NCBI GenBank assembly: GCA_025363475.1
Contig: JANYDS010000085.1
Location: 62,001 to 126,000, forward strand
DNA: 64,000 bases
Source of the DNA: Terriglobia bacterium
Lineage (GTDB): Bacteria; Acidobacteriota; Terriglobia; Bryobacterales; Bryobacteraceae
Reading direction: 5' to 3'
This document shows, piece by piece, positions 1 to 8,528 of the stretch (position 1 is the stretch's first letter; every line of letters starts with the position of its first letter). The position numbers and the translations under genes are program-made. Below the pieces are notes generated by a model that was not told where the DNA came from, did not search any database, and worked only from the letters and a program-made list of their open reading frames with translations.

Positions 1-5
1 AAAGA

Positions 6-1505
6 ATGAGAATTGTTAAACCGTCCGCTGTCCTGCTGATTTTCGCGGTCGCACTGTGGGCCGCTGGTGTGCCTGCGATTGAAATATTTCTGCAGGCCGG
101 TCAGCCCAGGCCAGTTGAGTCACAGGCTGCTTTGCGGGAACTGGGCGCAGCCTGGCGGAACGGCTATACATCTATGCTGGTGGATCTGGCACGTCAAATG
201 ACCCCGCTGCCTTCCGTAGCTGATCTGCCGGATGCTGACGGAGGGGTAAGGTCAGAACGGGGTGGCAATAACCCTGACGGCGGCGAGGTTCGGCCGTCGA
301 ACAAGGCACAGGAGAACGCACCCGGTTCAGCAGCACTAACTCCGGGGCAGCTCTCCCGCCAGCGAATCACGCAGTTCCTCGAAAAACAAACCAAACAAAA
401 ATTTGGCGACGATCTGGGCAAGTGGCGAAGATGGTTTTGGTCGCAGCCCTATGACCCGCATCCTGACTACGCTGAGTTCAAAGCCCGCGTTTACTCGGTG
501 ATCGATCCGCGCATGGCCTCCTTCTTTCCTCCGAAAGTAAAAGCGGAGATCCGGCTGGATGAGGTTGACTGGGGCGGGGTAACCGTGAACGGCATCCCGC
601 CCCTGGTGTATCCGAAGACCATAGCGGCGCACGACGCCACCTACCTCAAAGACAGCAACATCATATTCGGCATCGCCGTCAATGGCGAAGCGCGCGCGTA
701 TCCCAAACGGATTCTCGCCTGGCACGAAATGGCTCGTGACCGGATCGGTGGCGTGGAACTGACGGTGGTCTATTGCACGCTGTGCGGTACGGTGCTGCCT
801 TACGAAAGCATCGTCGGTGGCAAGTTGCGTGTGCTGGGAACAAGCGGGCTCCTGTACCGGTCGAACAAACTGATGTTCGATGAAGAGACGAACAGCTTGT
901 GGTCCACCCTTGAGGGCAAGCCGGTGGTGGGTGCGCTGACGGGGTCGGGCCTCGAACTACAGGTCCGGTCGTCAGTAACCACCACGTGGAAAGAATGGCG
1001 CGAGGCGCATCCGAACACCACAGTTTTGTCTCTCGATACGGGCTATAAGCGCGACTACAACGAAGGCGTGGCTTACCGTGACTATTTCTCGACAGACAAA
1101 ATCATGTTCGAGGTACCGGCGCTCGACACCAGACTGAAGAACAAAGCCGAGGTGCTGGTGGCACTGCTGGACAGCCCGGCTGGCGGCAAGAAGCAGGCGC
1201 TGGCAATTGCGGCAGACCTGTTGCGCAAGTACGCCGTGTATCCGCTGGCAGCGGCTGGAAAGTCGCTGGTAGTCGTGACAAGCGCCAGTGGAGCGAACCG
1301 GTTGTATGATGCGGGAACCGTCCGGTTCAGCGAACAGCCCCGCGGTAAACAAATCGCGGACGCCGGTGGACTGCAATGGACTGTGACGGAAGAAGCCCTG
1401 ACAGTAAACGACGGCAGTGGACGCAAGCTGCCGAGGGTACCGGCAAACCGTGCGTTCTGGTTCGGCTGGCAAGCCCAGTTCCCCAATACGATTCTCCTGA
1501 AGTGA
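6..1505 (+). CDS. DUF3179 domain-containing exported protein
   Basis: This 499-aa protein starts with a hydrophobic export or anchor segment (about residues 8-25) and has a low-complexity linker at roughly 60-120. The recognisable DUF3179 region runs from about 190 to 350: a D-A-x-Y-L-x-D segment, G-x-A-x-N-G-E-A-R-A-Y-P near 222-232, and V-V-Y-C-T-L-C-G-T with two cysteines near 255-263. DUF3179 proteins are common in environmental bacteria and have no established biochemical role; the CxxC may bind metal or form a disulfide. The ATG lies 6 bases from the window edge, so a more upstream start cannot be excluded. The gene is intact, unlike those that follow it. Confidence 0.85.
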   Translation: MRIVKPSAVLLIFAVALWAAGVPAIEIFLQAGQPRPVESQAALRELGAAWRNGYTSMLVDLARQMTPLPSVADLPDADGGVRSERGGNNPDGGEVRPSNKAQENAPGSAALTPGQLSRQRITQFLEKQTKQKFGDDLGKWRRWFWSQPYDPHPDYAEFKARVYSVIDPRMASFFPPKVKAEIRLDEVDWGGVTVNGIPPLVYPKTIAAHDATYLKDSNIIFGIAVNGEARAYPKRILAWHEMARDRIGGVELTVVYCTLCGTVLPYESIVGGKLRVLGTSGLLYRSNKLMFDEETNSLWSTLEGKPVVGALTGSGLELQVRSSVTTTWKEWREAHPNTTVLSLDTGYKRDYNEGVAYRDYFSTDKIMFEVPALDTRLKNKAEVLVALLDSPAGGKKQALAIAADLLRKYAVYPLAAAGKSLVVVTSASGANRLYDAGTVRFSEQPRGKQIADAGGLQWTVTEEALTVNDGSGRKLPRVPANRAFWFGWQAQFPNTILLK

Positions 1506-1550
1506 CGCGAACCAGAAGAGGAGGAAGCTGGCTGTCGCCGCGCCCCGGCG

Positions 1551-2240
1551 TTGGCTCCCCGTGCCCGGTCTGGGACACATTGCGTGCCAGTGCCACCGAA
1601 TCATGCAGCATGCGGGCAATCTGAACCAGATCCCCGCGCCGTCGGCGTCACCAGGGATGAGACACGGCGCAACTTCGAGGCCGCACTGTCTGCGCATTTT
1701 GGTGTGATGCGTGAAATCGGCGAATCCATCCCCGAACCCAACGGAGTCCACGCCATGTGGGACATCTACCAGTGGTACAGTCTGGGCCGCCACAATCCAA
1801 AAATGAACTCGGCCTTCTGGCGCGGCTTCCGTTTTCTCGATGCAGCCCTCAATCCCACAGCCGATTCCGCCTTGTGGACCAATCTCTTCAAAGTCAACGT
1901 CAACGGCTCGGTCATGGAAAATTGCCTCCAGGCAGACCGCGCCCGCCTTCAAAAGGCACAACAAGGCCTGCTGCGTCACGAAATTGACGTCCTCCAGCCT
2001 GACGTCGTATTTTTCTTCACTGGCCCCCGCTACGATTCAGCCCTCCGTACCGAATTTTCCGAGGCCGATTTCCTGCCCTTCAAAAAGACCCGAACCTCCC
2101 GCTTTCCCCTCTCCACTCTGGCCCTGCTCCGCGCCCCCGGTCTGCCAGCCAGGACAGTCCGCACCTACCACCCCGAATACCTCCAGCGGTCCCGGCAACT
2201 TGACCTCCTTTCCGTCCTCGCAGTCTGGGCCAAAAGCTGA
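1551..2240 (+). CDS. unrecognised protein, probably 5'-truncated; faintly uracil-DNA-glycosylase-like
   Basis: The frame encodes 229 aa, but the first 30 or so residues look like translated spacer; protein-like composition starts near codon 32 (T-R-D-E-T-R-R-N-F). The C-terminal half has a hydrophobic strand running into F-F-F-T-G-P-R-Y-D (about 152-160) and later R-T-Y-H-P-E-Y (about 203-209). A strand ending in G-P and a distal H-P motif resemble the layout of the uracil-DNA glycosylase superfamily, but I do not recognise a specific family. There is no convincing start upstream and the gene opens a run of clearly truncated defence genes, so it may itself be a remnant. Confidence 0.4.
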   Translation: MAPRARSGTHCVPVPPNHAACGQSEPDPRAVGVTRDETRRNFEAALSAHFGVMREIGESIPEPNGVHAMWDIYQWYSLGRHNPKMNSAFWRGFRFLDAALNPTADSALWTNLFKVNVNGSVMENCLQADRARLQKAQQGLLRHEIDVLQPDVVFFFTGPRYDSALRTEFSEADFLPFKKTRTSRFPLSTLALLRAPGLPARTVRTYHPEYLQRSRQLDLLSVLAVWAKS

Positions 2241-2299
2241 CACTGTCAGGCTGGGCAGCTCCGCGTCCCTTAGCAGGGGTAGCATCGGAAGGTTTTCCG

Positions 2300-3735
2300 A
2301 TGAACAACCCGTTTTTCGATCACCCCAGCCTCAATTCCCCGTACGATTACCCGCGCAGCCACTGGGAACTCGACGCCACCGGTCAGCCCACCCAGAAAAG
2401 CCTCGAATTTCGCCGAAAAGCTGAATTCATTACCCCGATCCCCAACCCGCGCAAACAAAAAGGTAAAGCGCAACAATCCCTCGATCTCGATTCCGGCACC
2501 GGCCTTTCCGACGCTCGCCAGCAATACGAAAAAACCGCCACCGTCATAAACGAGCTCCGCATTCATGTTGACCGCTGGCGCGACCCCAAAGACCCCCGCC
2601 AGTGGCAGGTCACCCCCGAGACCGAACGCCTCCTCACCCACTGGCGGACACATCCCTTCAACGACATCCGGCCCTGCTTCTGCCAGCTCGAAGCCGTCGA
2701 AGTCGCCATCTGGCTCTCCGAGGTCGCTCCTAAATCCGGCAAAACGGGCAGCGCCTTCCTCGAACACCTCAAAAACGCCAATCACGACGCCAATCCCGAA
2801 CTCTTTCGCCTCGCCCTCAAACTCGCTACTGGCGCAGGTAAAACCACCGTCATGGCCATGCTCATCGCCTGGCAAACCATCAACGCAGCCCGCCGCCCCG
2901 ACAGCGCCAAATTCACCCGCGGCTTTCTCGTCGTCTCCCGGGGCCTCACTATCAAAGACCGCCTCAGCGTCCTCCAACCCAACGACCCCTACAGCTACTA
3001 TGAATCCCGCGAACTCGTCCCCCGCGACATGCTTCCGGACCTCGGTCGCGCCAAAATCGTCATCACCAATTACCACGCCTTCAAACGCCGCGAACGCCTT
3101 GAGATTTCCAAAGGTGGCCGTGCGCTGCTCAAAGGCCGTCACGGCGAAGACATCGAAACCCTCGAAACCGAAGGTCAGATGCTGCAGCGCGTCATGCCCG
3201 ATTTGATGGGTCTGAAAAACGTTCTCGTCATCAACGATGAAGCCCACCACGGCTACCGCAAAAACCTGGCGACCCTGACGAAGAAGCCCTCAAGGGCGAC
3301 GACAAATCCGAAGCCGAGAAGAACAAAGAGGCCGCCCGCCTCTGGATCACCGGCCTCGAAGCCGTCAACCGCGCCATCGGCCTCACTCAGGTAGTGGACC
3401 TCTCGGCCACCCCGTTCTTCCTCCGCGGTTCCGGCTACGCCGAAGGCACCTTCTTCCCCTGCACCATGAGCGACTTCTCCCTCATGGACGCCATCGAATG
3501 CGGCATCGTCAAACTCCCCCGCGTCCCCGTCGCCGACAACATCCCCGGCGCTGACGTGCCCAGGTTCCGTGACCTGTGGAAGCACATCCGCTCGAAGATG
3601 CCGAAGAAAGGCCGCGGCAAAGCGGGTGATCTCGATCCGCTCGACCTTTCCGTTGAACTCCAGACCGCCCTCGAAGCCCTCTACGGCCACTATGCCAAAA
3701 CTTTCGACCTCTGGCTGTCTGCAGGCGTCAACGTT
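2300..3735 (+). pseudogene. type III restriction endonuclease Res subunit, frameshifted and 3'-truncated
   Basis: The first part (2300 to about 3262) carries the N-terminal half of a type III Res/DEAD-box translocase of the kind annotated as BPTD_3080-family restriction endonuclease: Walker A L-A-T-G-A-G-K-T-T near codon 176 and I-N-D-E-A-H-H-G-Y-R near codon 312. Just after this DEAH box the reading shifts by one base at a run of A residues (about 3259-3266). The homologous protein continues in another frame (A-A-R-L-W-I-T-G-L-E, then D-L-S-A-T-P-F-F at about 3400, then W-K-H-I-R) until about 3720. The rest of the helicase core and the nuclease domain are missing, and the sequence runs straight into a Mod fragment. 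It cannot make an active restriction enzyme. Confidence 0.85.
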
Positions 3736-4078
3736 GCGTGCCAAAGGCACGTACTCCGAGGACGTGGGTGACGGTGTTGGTATCCCAGCCTGGTCCAAAG
3801 AAGCCAAAACCCTCCACGCCCAGTGGTGGCAAAACCGCATCGCCCGCCAGAAGGAAATCGACGCCTCCATCGCAGCCAAAGCCGACTACGAATACCTCTA
3901 CGACAAACCCTACGAAGACAAATCCAAAGTCCGCGTACCCGGGCCCTTCACCGTCGAAAGCCTCTCCCCCCACCGCACCCTCGGCGTTGATGAAAACGAC
4001 GAACTCACTGACCCCCAGGCCAAACACGAAACCCTCGACTTCGCCCAGATCATTCTAAAAAACCTGCGCGCCGCCTGA
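3736..4078 (+). pseudogene. internal fragment of a type III (Mod-like) DNA methyltransferase
   Basis: About 114 codons match the middle-to-C-terminal part of site-specific DNA methyltransferases that accompany BPTD_3080-type Res proteins: W-W-Q-N-R-I-A-R-Q-K-E-I-D-A-S, then E-Y-L-Y-D-K-P-Y-E-D-K, then G-P-F-T-V-E-S-L-S-P-H-R and L-G-V-D-E-N-D-E-L. The N-terminal catalytic part with the DPPY and FxGxG motifs is absent and the frame stops at 4078. It is joined directly to the truncated Res sequence without a start codon, so the two were probably fused by a deletion between neighbouring genes. Family assignment is from recalled motif order, not from a search. Confidence 0.75.
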
Positions 4079-4113
4079 CTCCACTTTCATGTCGCACACC
4101 CGGTAAAAGCCGC

Positions 4114-4809
4114 GCGGATTCGCTCTTCTTTGCAGGCGACCTCGGCCAGCGCATTTTTCAGCAGCCCTTCTCCTGGAAGTCCGTCGGAGTTGATATTCGT
4201 GGACGGTCGGCAACTCTCAAAATCAACTACCGCACCTCCCATCAGATCCGTTCTCAGGCTGATCGCCTTCTGGGCCCCTCCGTTTCCGATGTGGATGGGG
4301 TAGTCGAAGACCGCAAGGGAACGACTTCCGTTTTCAACGGTCCGGCTCCCGTGGTCGCAGGTTTTCCAACTCCACAGGCGGAAACTGAAGCCGTTGCCGC
4401 GTGGCTTAAGGCACGCCTCCAGACCGACCAGATGCTTCCTCACGAAATCGGTATCTTCGTGCGTTCAGACGCTGAAATCGCCAGAGCGATGTCAGCCGTC
4501 GAACTCTCTGGCGCAAAAGCCAAAATTCTGGACCACAACGTGGAAGTTGCCCCCGGCGCGGCCTCGGTCGGCACCATGCACCTGGCCAAGGGCCTCGAAT
4601 TTCGTGCCGTAGCAGTCATGGCCTGTGACGACGAAGTCATTCCATCTCAGGCGCGCATCGAAGCAGCCGCGGACGTTTCTGATCTCGAAGAAGTCTACAA
4701 CACAGAGCGGCATCTTCTTTACGTAGCCTGCACCCGAGCCCGTGACCACCTTCTGGTCACCGGCGTAAACCCCGCCTCAGAATTCCTGGACGACCTGACG
4801 CAGCGCTAA
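4114..4809 (+). pseudogene. C-terminal remnant of a UvrD/Rep-type DNA helicase
   Basis: The protein-like sequence begins without a start codon at about 4114 (D-S-L-F-F-A-G-D-L-G-Q-R-I-F) and runs in one frame to a TAA at 4807-4809. It has the second helicase domain of superfamily 1: N-Y-R-T-S-H-Q-I-R (motif IV region), G-T-M-H-L-A-K-G-L-E-F (motif V) and N-T-E-R-H-L-L-Y-V-A-C-T-R-A-R-D (motif VI, with the ATPase arginine finger). Walker A and B are missing, so it cannot hydrolyse ATP. A shorter in-frame ATG at 4291 could still allow translation of 172 aa. Helicases with this tail are often found in defence islands, which fits the Res/Mod pieces next to it. Confidence 0.75.
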
Positions 4810-5216
4810 TCTCCCTCGATCCCATAAAATCCGTGCGGAAATCCGTGCCATTCGTTACAGATTTTGACCTTTCGCCCTTGGGCATCACACGCCGCCCAGG
4901 AAAATTTTCCCATAAAATCAGCACGTTGGCTTCCCGCCAAGCCTGAACCCCAAATTCGTAACCGACAATGAGTCCAGCCATGAATTCACCAGTGACCCAA
5001 CACCAGCCGAACCCAACAAAATCGCAAAAAACACAAAATCCCGGCGAAGTCATTGAAAACAATGGAAGTGAACCCGGGAATAACCCGACAAAAACCCACC
5101 AAAAACCCACCAAAAACCCGACAAAACCCGACTAAACCCGGGTTTGACCCCACAAAACACCAACCACCCCAGCCCGAACCACCCCACCCAGCTAATCTAA
5201 AGAGACACAACGCCAT
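4810..5216. other. 407-bp gap without a supported gene
   Basis: No frame here has protein-like composition. The right half holds an A/C-rich tandem repeat and a 12-bp palindrome (AAACCCGGGTTT at 5134-5145). The promoter of the downstream transglutaminase cassette must lie in this gap or just upstream, but I see no convincing -35/-10 pair. The ATG at 5217 is preceded by AAAGAGA, a weak Shine-Dalgarno match. Confidence 0.5.
5082..5137. repeat. degenerate tandem repeat, unit about 11 bp
   Basis: About five copies of a unit varying between AAAACCCACCA and AAAACCCGACA lie head to tail, bounded on the left by AACCCGGG and on the right by the palindrome AAACCCGGGTTT. The strand bias (C and A only on the plus strand) is strong compared with surrounding sequence. 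Function unknown; it may reflect replication slippage. Confidence 0.7.
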
Positions 5217-8200
5217 ATGCCGATTCACATAGCGCTGAATCACAAAACCCAATACCGCTACGACCGCAAGATCAACCTCGGTCCGCAGGTCGTCCGCCTC
5301 CGCCCCGCGCCCCACTGCCGCACGCCCATCCTCTCCTACTCCTTCAAGGTCGAGCCCAAAAACCACTTCATCAACTGGCAGCAGGACCCCCAAAGCAACT
5401 ACCTCGCCCGCCTCGTCTTTCCCGAGCCCACCACTGAGCTCCTCATCGAAGTAAACCTCGTAGCCGAAATGGCGGTCTTCAACCCCTTCGACTTTTTCCT
5501 CGAACCCTACGCCGAAGAGTTCCCATTCACCTACGACGAAGCCGCCGCCCGTGAACTCCGCCCCTTCCTCGAGACCGAACTCCTCCCCGGCCCTGCACTC
5601 ACTGCCTGGCTCCAACAGGTTTCGCTGAAGCCTCTCCGTACGATGGATTTCCTGGTCGCCCTCAACCAGCGCCTCCAGGGCGATATCGGCTACGTCATCC
5701 GCATGGAACCCGGCATCCAGCCCTGCGAACAAACCCTCACCCTCCGCACCGGTTCCTGCCGCGATTCCGCTTGGCTCCTCGTCCAGATCTGCCGCCACCT
5801 CGGCCTCGCTGCCCGCTTTGTTTCCGGCTACCTGATTCAGCTCACCCCTGATCTGAAGCCCATCGAAGGTCCGCAGGGACCCGCGACTGATTTCACTGAC
5901 CTCCACGCCTGGACCGAAGTCTACCTGCCGGGCGCGGGCTGGGTCGGGCTTGACCCCACCTCTGGCCTCCTCGCCGGTGAGGGCCACATCCCGCTCGCCT
6001 GCACGCCCGACGCCAGCAGCGCCGCCCCCGTTTCCGGCGCGCTCGATGACTGCGAAACCACCTTCATTCATGAGATGTCGGTCACGCGCATTTACGAATC
6101 GCCGCGCGTTACCAAGCCCTATTCTGAAGATCAGTGGCAGGCCATCGACGCCCTCGGCCACCGCGTTGATGCCGACCTGAATACCAGCGACATTCGCCTG
6201 ACTATGGGAGGTGAACCCACCTTCGTTTCGCTCGATGACGCCAACGGTGCCGAATGGAATACCGCCGCTTTTGGCCCCACCAAACGCAAGCTCGCAATGG
6301 ACCTGTTCCGTAAGATGCGCGACCGTTTCGCCCCCGGCGCACTGCTCCACTGCGGTCAGGGCAAATGGTACCCCGGTGAACCGCTCCCCCGATGGAGCCT
6401 CGCCGCTTACTGGCGCAAAGATGGCGTGCCGGTTTGGGAAGACCAGAGCCTGCTGGGCGACAACCAGAAAACATACAACGCCAACGATTCGCGCCGCTTT
6501 CTGGAAGCCCTCACGCGCCGCCTCCAGGTCTCCGAATCGTCCGTGATGGCGGCCTATGAAGATACGTTTTACTACCTCTGGAAAGAGCGCAAGCTCCCGG
6601 CCAACGTAGACCCGCTCGACAACAAATTACAGGACCCCATCGAACGAGCCCGCGTCGCTCGCATCTTCGAACAGGAACTCGGCAAAACCATCGGTTACGT
6701 ACTCCCCCTGCGCAAACGAGGCGGCGTATGGACCAGCCAGCCGTGGTTCACAGCCTCCGAGCGCATCTTCCTGATCCCCGGCGATTCGCCCATGGGTTAC
6801 CGTCTGCCCCTCGATTCACTCCCCTGGACCACTCCCGAAGACGCCGAATACACGCTCGACTCCGACCCTTTCCAGCTCCGCGACCAGTTGCCCGCCGCGC
6901 CAGAGCGTAAACGCCATCTCTTCGCCGCACCCGCGCGTCCCGAACGTCCGCAGCCGAAGGCCAAAGCGCCCGAAAAAGGCACGTCGTCACCGTGGATCTC
7001 AAGGCCCGCCCTCTGCGTGCAGGTCCGCGAGGGCCAGCTCTGCATCTTCATGCCGCCGGTCGAGTATCTGGCCGATTATTTTGACCTCATCGCAGCTCTT
7101 GAAGATACCGCCGCGTACCTCAAAATGACGGTGCTCATCGAAGGCTACTCGCCCCCGTTCGATCCTCGCATCGGCGTCTTCAAAGTCACCCCTGACCCCG
7201 GAGTGATTGAAGTCAACATCCACCCTGCCGCCGCATGGAGCGAACTCGCCAACAACACGATTGACCTCTACGCCATGGCTCGGGCATCACGCCTCGGCAC
7301 TGAGAAATTCATGCTCGATGGCCGCCACACCGGCACCGGCGGCGGCAATCATTTCGTCATCGGTGCCGCCACGCCCGAAAACAGTGCCTTCCTGCGACGT
7401 CCCGATCTGCTCCGCAGCCTGGTCGGTTTCTGGCAGAATCATCCGTCGCTTTCGTACCTTTTCTCCGGCCTCTTCATCGGCCCCACCAGCCAGCACCCCC
7501 GCATTGATGAAGCCCGGCACGATTCGCTCTACGAACTGCAAATCGCCTTCCAGCAGGTGCCCGATACCGATGAATCCAGCCAGGACAAGCCCAACATCGC
7601 CCCCTGGCTCGTGGATCGCATCTTTCGGAACCTGCTCACCGATCTCACCGGCAACACGCACCGCACAGAAATCTGCATAGACAAGCTCTACCCGGCGGAA
7701 TCCGCCTCCTCGCGGCTCGGTCTGGTGGAACTGCGCGCCTTTGAAATGCCGCCGCACGCGCAGATGAGTCTGTCGCAACAGCTTCTGGTTCGGGCGCTGA
7801 TTTCCAAATTCTGGCGCGAGCCTTATAAGCGCGAACTCATCCCCTGGGGTACCGAACTGCATGACCGTTTCATGCTCCCGCACTTCATCCGGCTCGATTT
7901 TGAAGACGTTCTGCGCGAATCCGGCTATCCCTTTGACCCGGCCTGGTTCGCGCCCCATTTCGAATTCCGTTTCCCCCTCATCGGGGCCATCACGGCGCGC
8001 GGCATGCACCTCGAACTGCGCCATGCTTTGGAACCCTGGAACGTGCTGGGCGAAGAAGCATCCGGCGGCGGCACAGCCCGCAATGTCGATTCATCTGTGG
8101 AACGGCTCCAAATCCGCGTTTCCGGTTTCACCGGCGAGCGCTTCGCCATTCTCTGCAACGGCGTCCGCGTCCCGCTCTATCCCAGCGGCGAAAGCGGCGA

Positions 8201-8528
8201 GTTCGTTGCCGGTGTCCGCTACCGCGCCTGGCAGCCGCCCTCCTGCCTGCATCCCAACATCCCGGTTCACTCACCCCTGGTTTTTGATATCGTGGACACG
8301 GGCACCGGCCTTGCGATTGCCGGTTGTACTTACCACGTTTCGCACCCCGGTGGCCGGGCCAGTGAACTCTTCCCGGTCAATGCCAATGAGGCCGAAAGCC
8401 GCCGTCTCGCCCGCTTTAGCGAACTCGGCCACACGCCAGGCATCATTCCAGTGCCGCCCTTGCCCCGTAGTTCCGATTTTCCGCTGACGCTTGATTTACG
8501 CCGGACACACTTTAGCGACAAAGCCTGA
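5217..8528 (+). CDS. transglutaminase-like protease fused to a DUF2126 putative amidoligase
   Basis: This 1103-aa protein has an N-terminal bacterial transglutaminase module (about 1-270) with an intact Cys-His-Asp triad: G-S-C-R-D-S at C181, D-L-H-A-W-T at H230 and G-L-D-P-T at D246. Residues from about 300 onward form DUF2126 (Pfam 'putative amidoligase'), with T-M-G-G-E-P-T-F, E-V-N-I-H-P and T-G-T-G-G-G-N-H-F motifs that recall glutamine-synthetase-like ligase folds. The fusion matches the COG4196 type. No signal peptide is seen, so it should act in the cytoplasm. It is the first gene of a coupled set, and its TGA overlaps the next ATG. The natural substrate is not known; peptide ligation plus peptide cleavage is the family prediction. 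Confidence 0.9.
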   Translation: MPIHIALNHKTQYRYDRKINLGPQVVRLRPAPHCRTPILSYSFKVEPKNHFINWQQDPQSNYLARLVFPEPTTELLIEVNLVAEMAVFNPFDFFLEPYAEEFPFTYDEAAARELRPFLETELLPGPALTAWLQQVSLKPLRTMDFLVALNQRLQGDIGYVIRMEPGIQPCEQTLTLRTGSCRDSAWLLVQICRHLGLAARFVSGYLIQLTPDLKPIEGPQGPATDFTDLHAWTEVYLPGAGWVGLDPTSGLLAGEGHIPLACTPDASSAAPVSGALDDCETTFIHEMSVTRIYESPRVTKPYSEDQWQAIDALGHRVDADLNTSDIRLTMGGEPTFVSLDDANGAEWNTAAFGPTKRKLAMDLFRKMRDRFAPGALLHCGQGKWYPGEPLPRWSLAAYWRKDGVPVWEDQSLLGDNQKTYNANDSRRFLEALTRRLQVSESSVMAAYEDTFYYLWKERKLPANVDPLDNKLQDPIERARVARIFEQELGKTIGYVLPLRKRGGVWTSQPWFTASERIFLIPGDSPMGYRLPLDSLPWTTPEDAEYTLDSDPFQLRDQLPAAPERKRHLFAAPARPERPQPKAKAPEKGTSSPWISRPALCVQVREGQLCIFMPPVEYLADYFDLIAALEDTAAYLKMTVLIEGYSPPFDPRIGVFKVTPDPGVIEVNIHPAAAWSELANNTIDLYAMARASRLGTEKFMLDGRHTGTGGGNHFVIGAATPENSAFLRRPDLLRSLVGFWQNHPSLSYLFSGLFIGPTSQHPRIDEARHDSLYELQIAFQQVPDTDESSQDKPNIAPWLVDRIFRNLLTDLTGNTHRTEICIDKLYPAESASSRLGLVELRAFEMPPHAQMSLSQQLLVRALISKFWREPYKRELIPWGTELHDRFMLPHFIRLDFEDVLRESGYPFDPAWFAPHFEFRFPLIGAITARGMHLELRHALEPWNVLGEEASGGGTARNVDSSVERLQIRVSGFTGERFAILCNGVRVPLYPSGESGEFVAGVRYRAWQPPSCLHPNIPVHSPLVFDIVDTGTGLAIAGCTYHVSHPGGRASELFPVNANEAESRRLARFSELGHTPGIIPVPPLPRSSDFPLTLDLRRTHFSDKA

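Noticed and set aside
972-1979. Long minus-strand frame of 335 codons opposite the DUF3179 gene
   Set aside because: It is antisense to DUF3179 and part of the next gene, and shows no motif or protein-like composition.
5088-5137. CRISPR-like array
   Set aside because: Units are about 11 bp and contiguous, with no spacers.
4986-6350. 454-codon minus-strand frame at the start of the transglutaminase gene
   Set aside because: It lies mostly antisense to a gene with an intact catalytic triad, is glycine/valine-rich in the way antisense frames in GC-rich DNA are, and reads through the tandem repeat.
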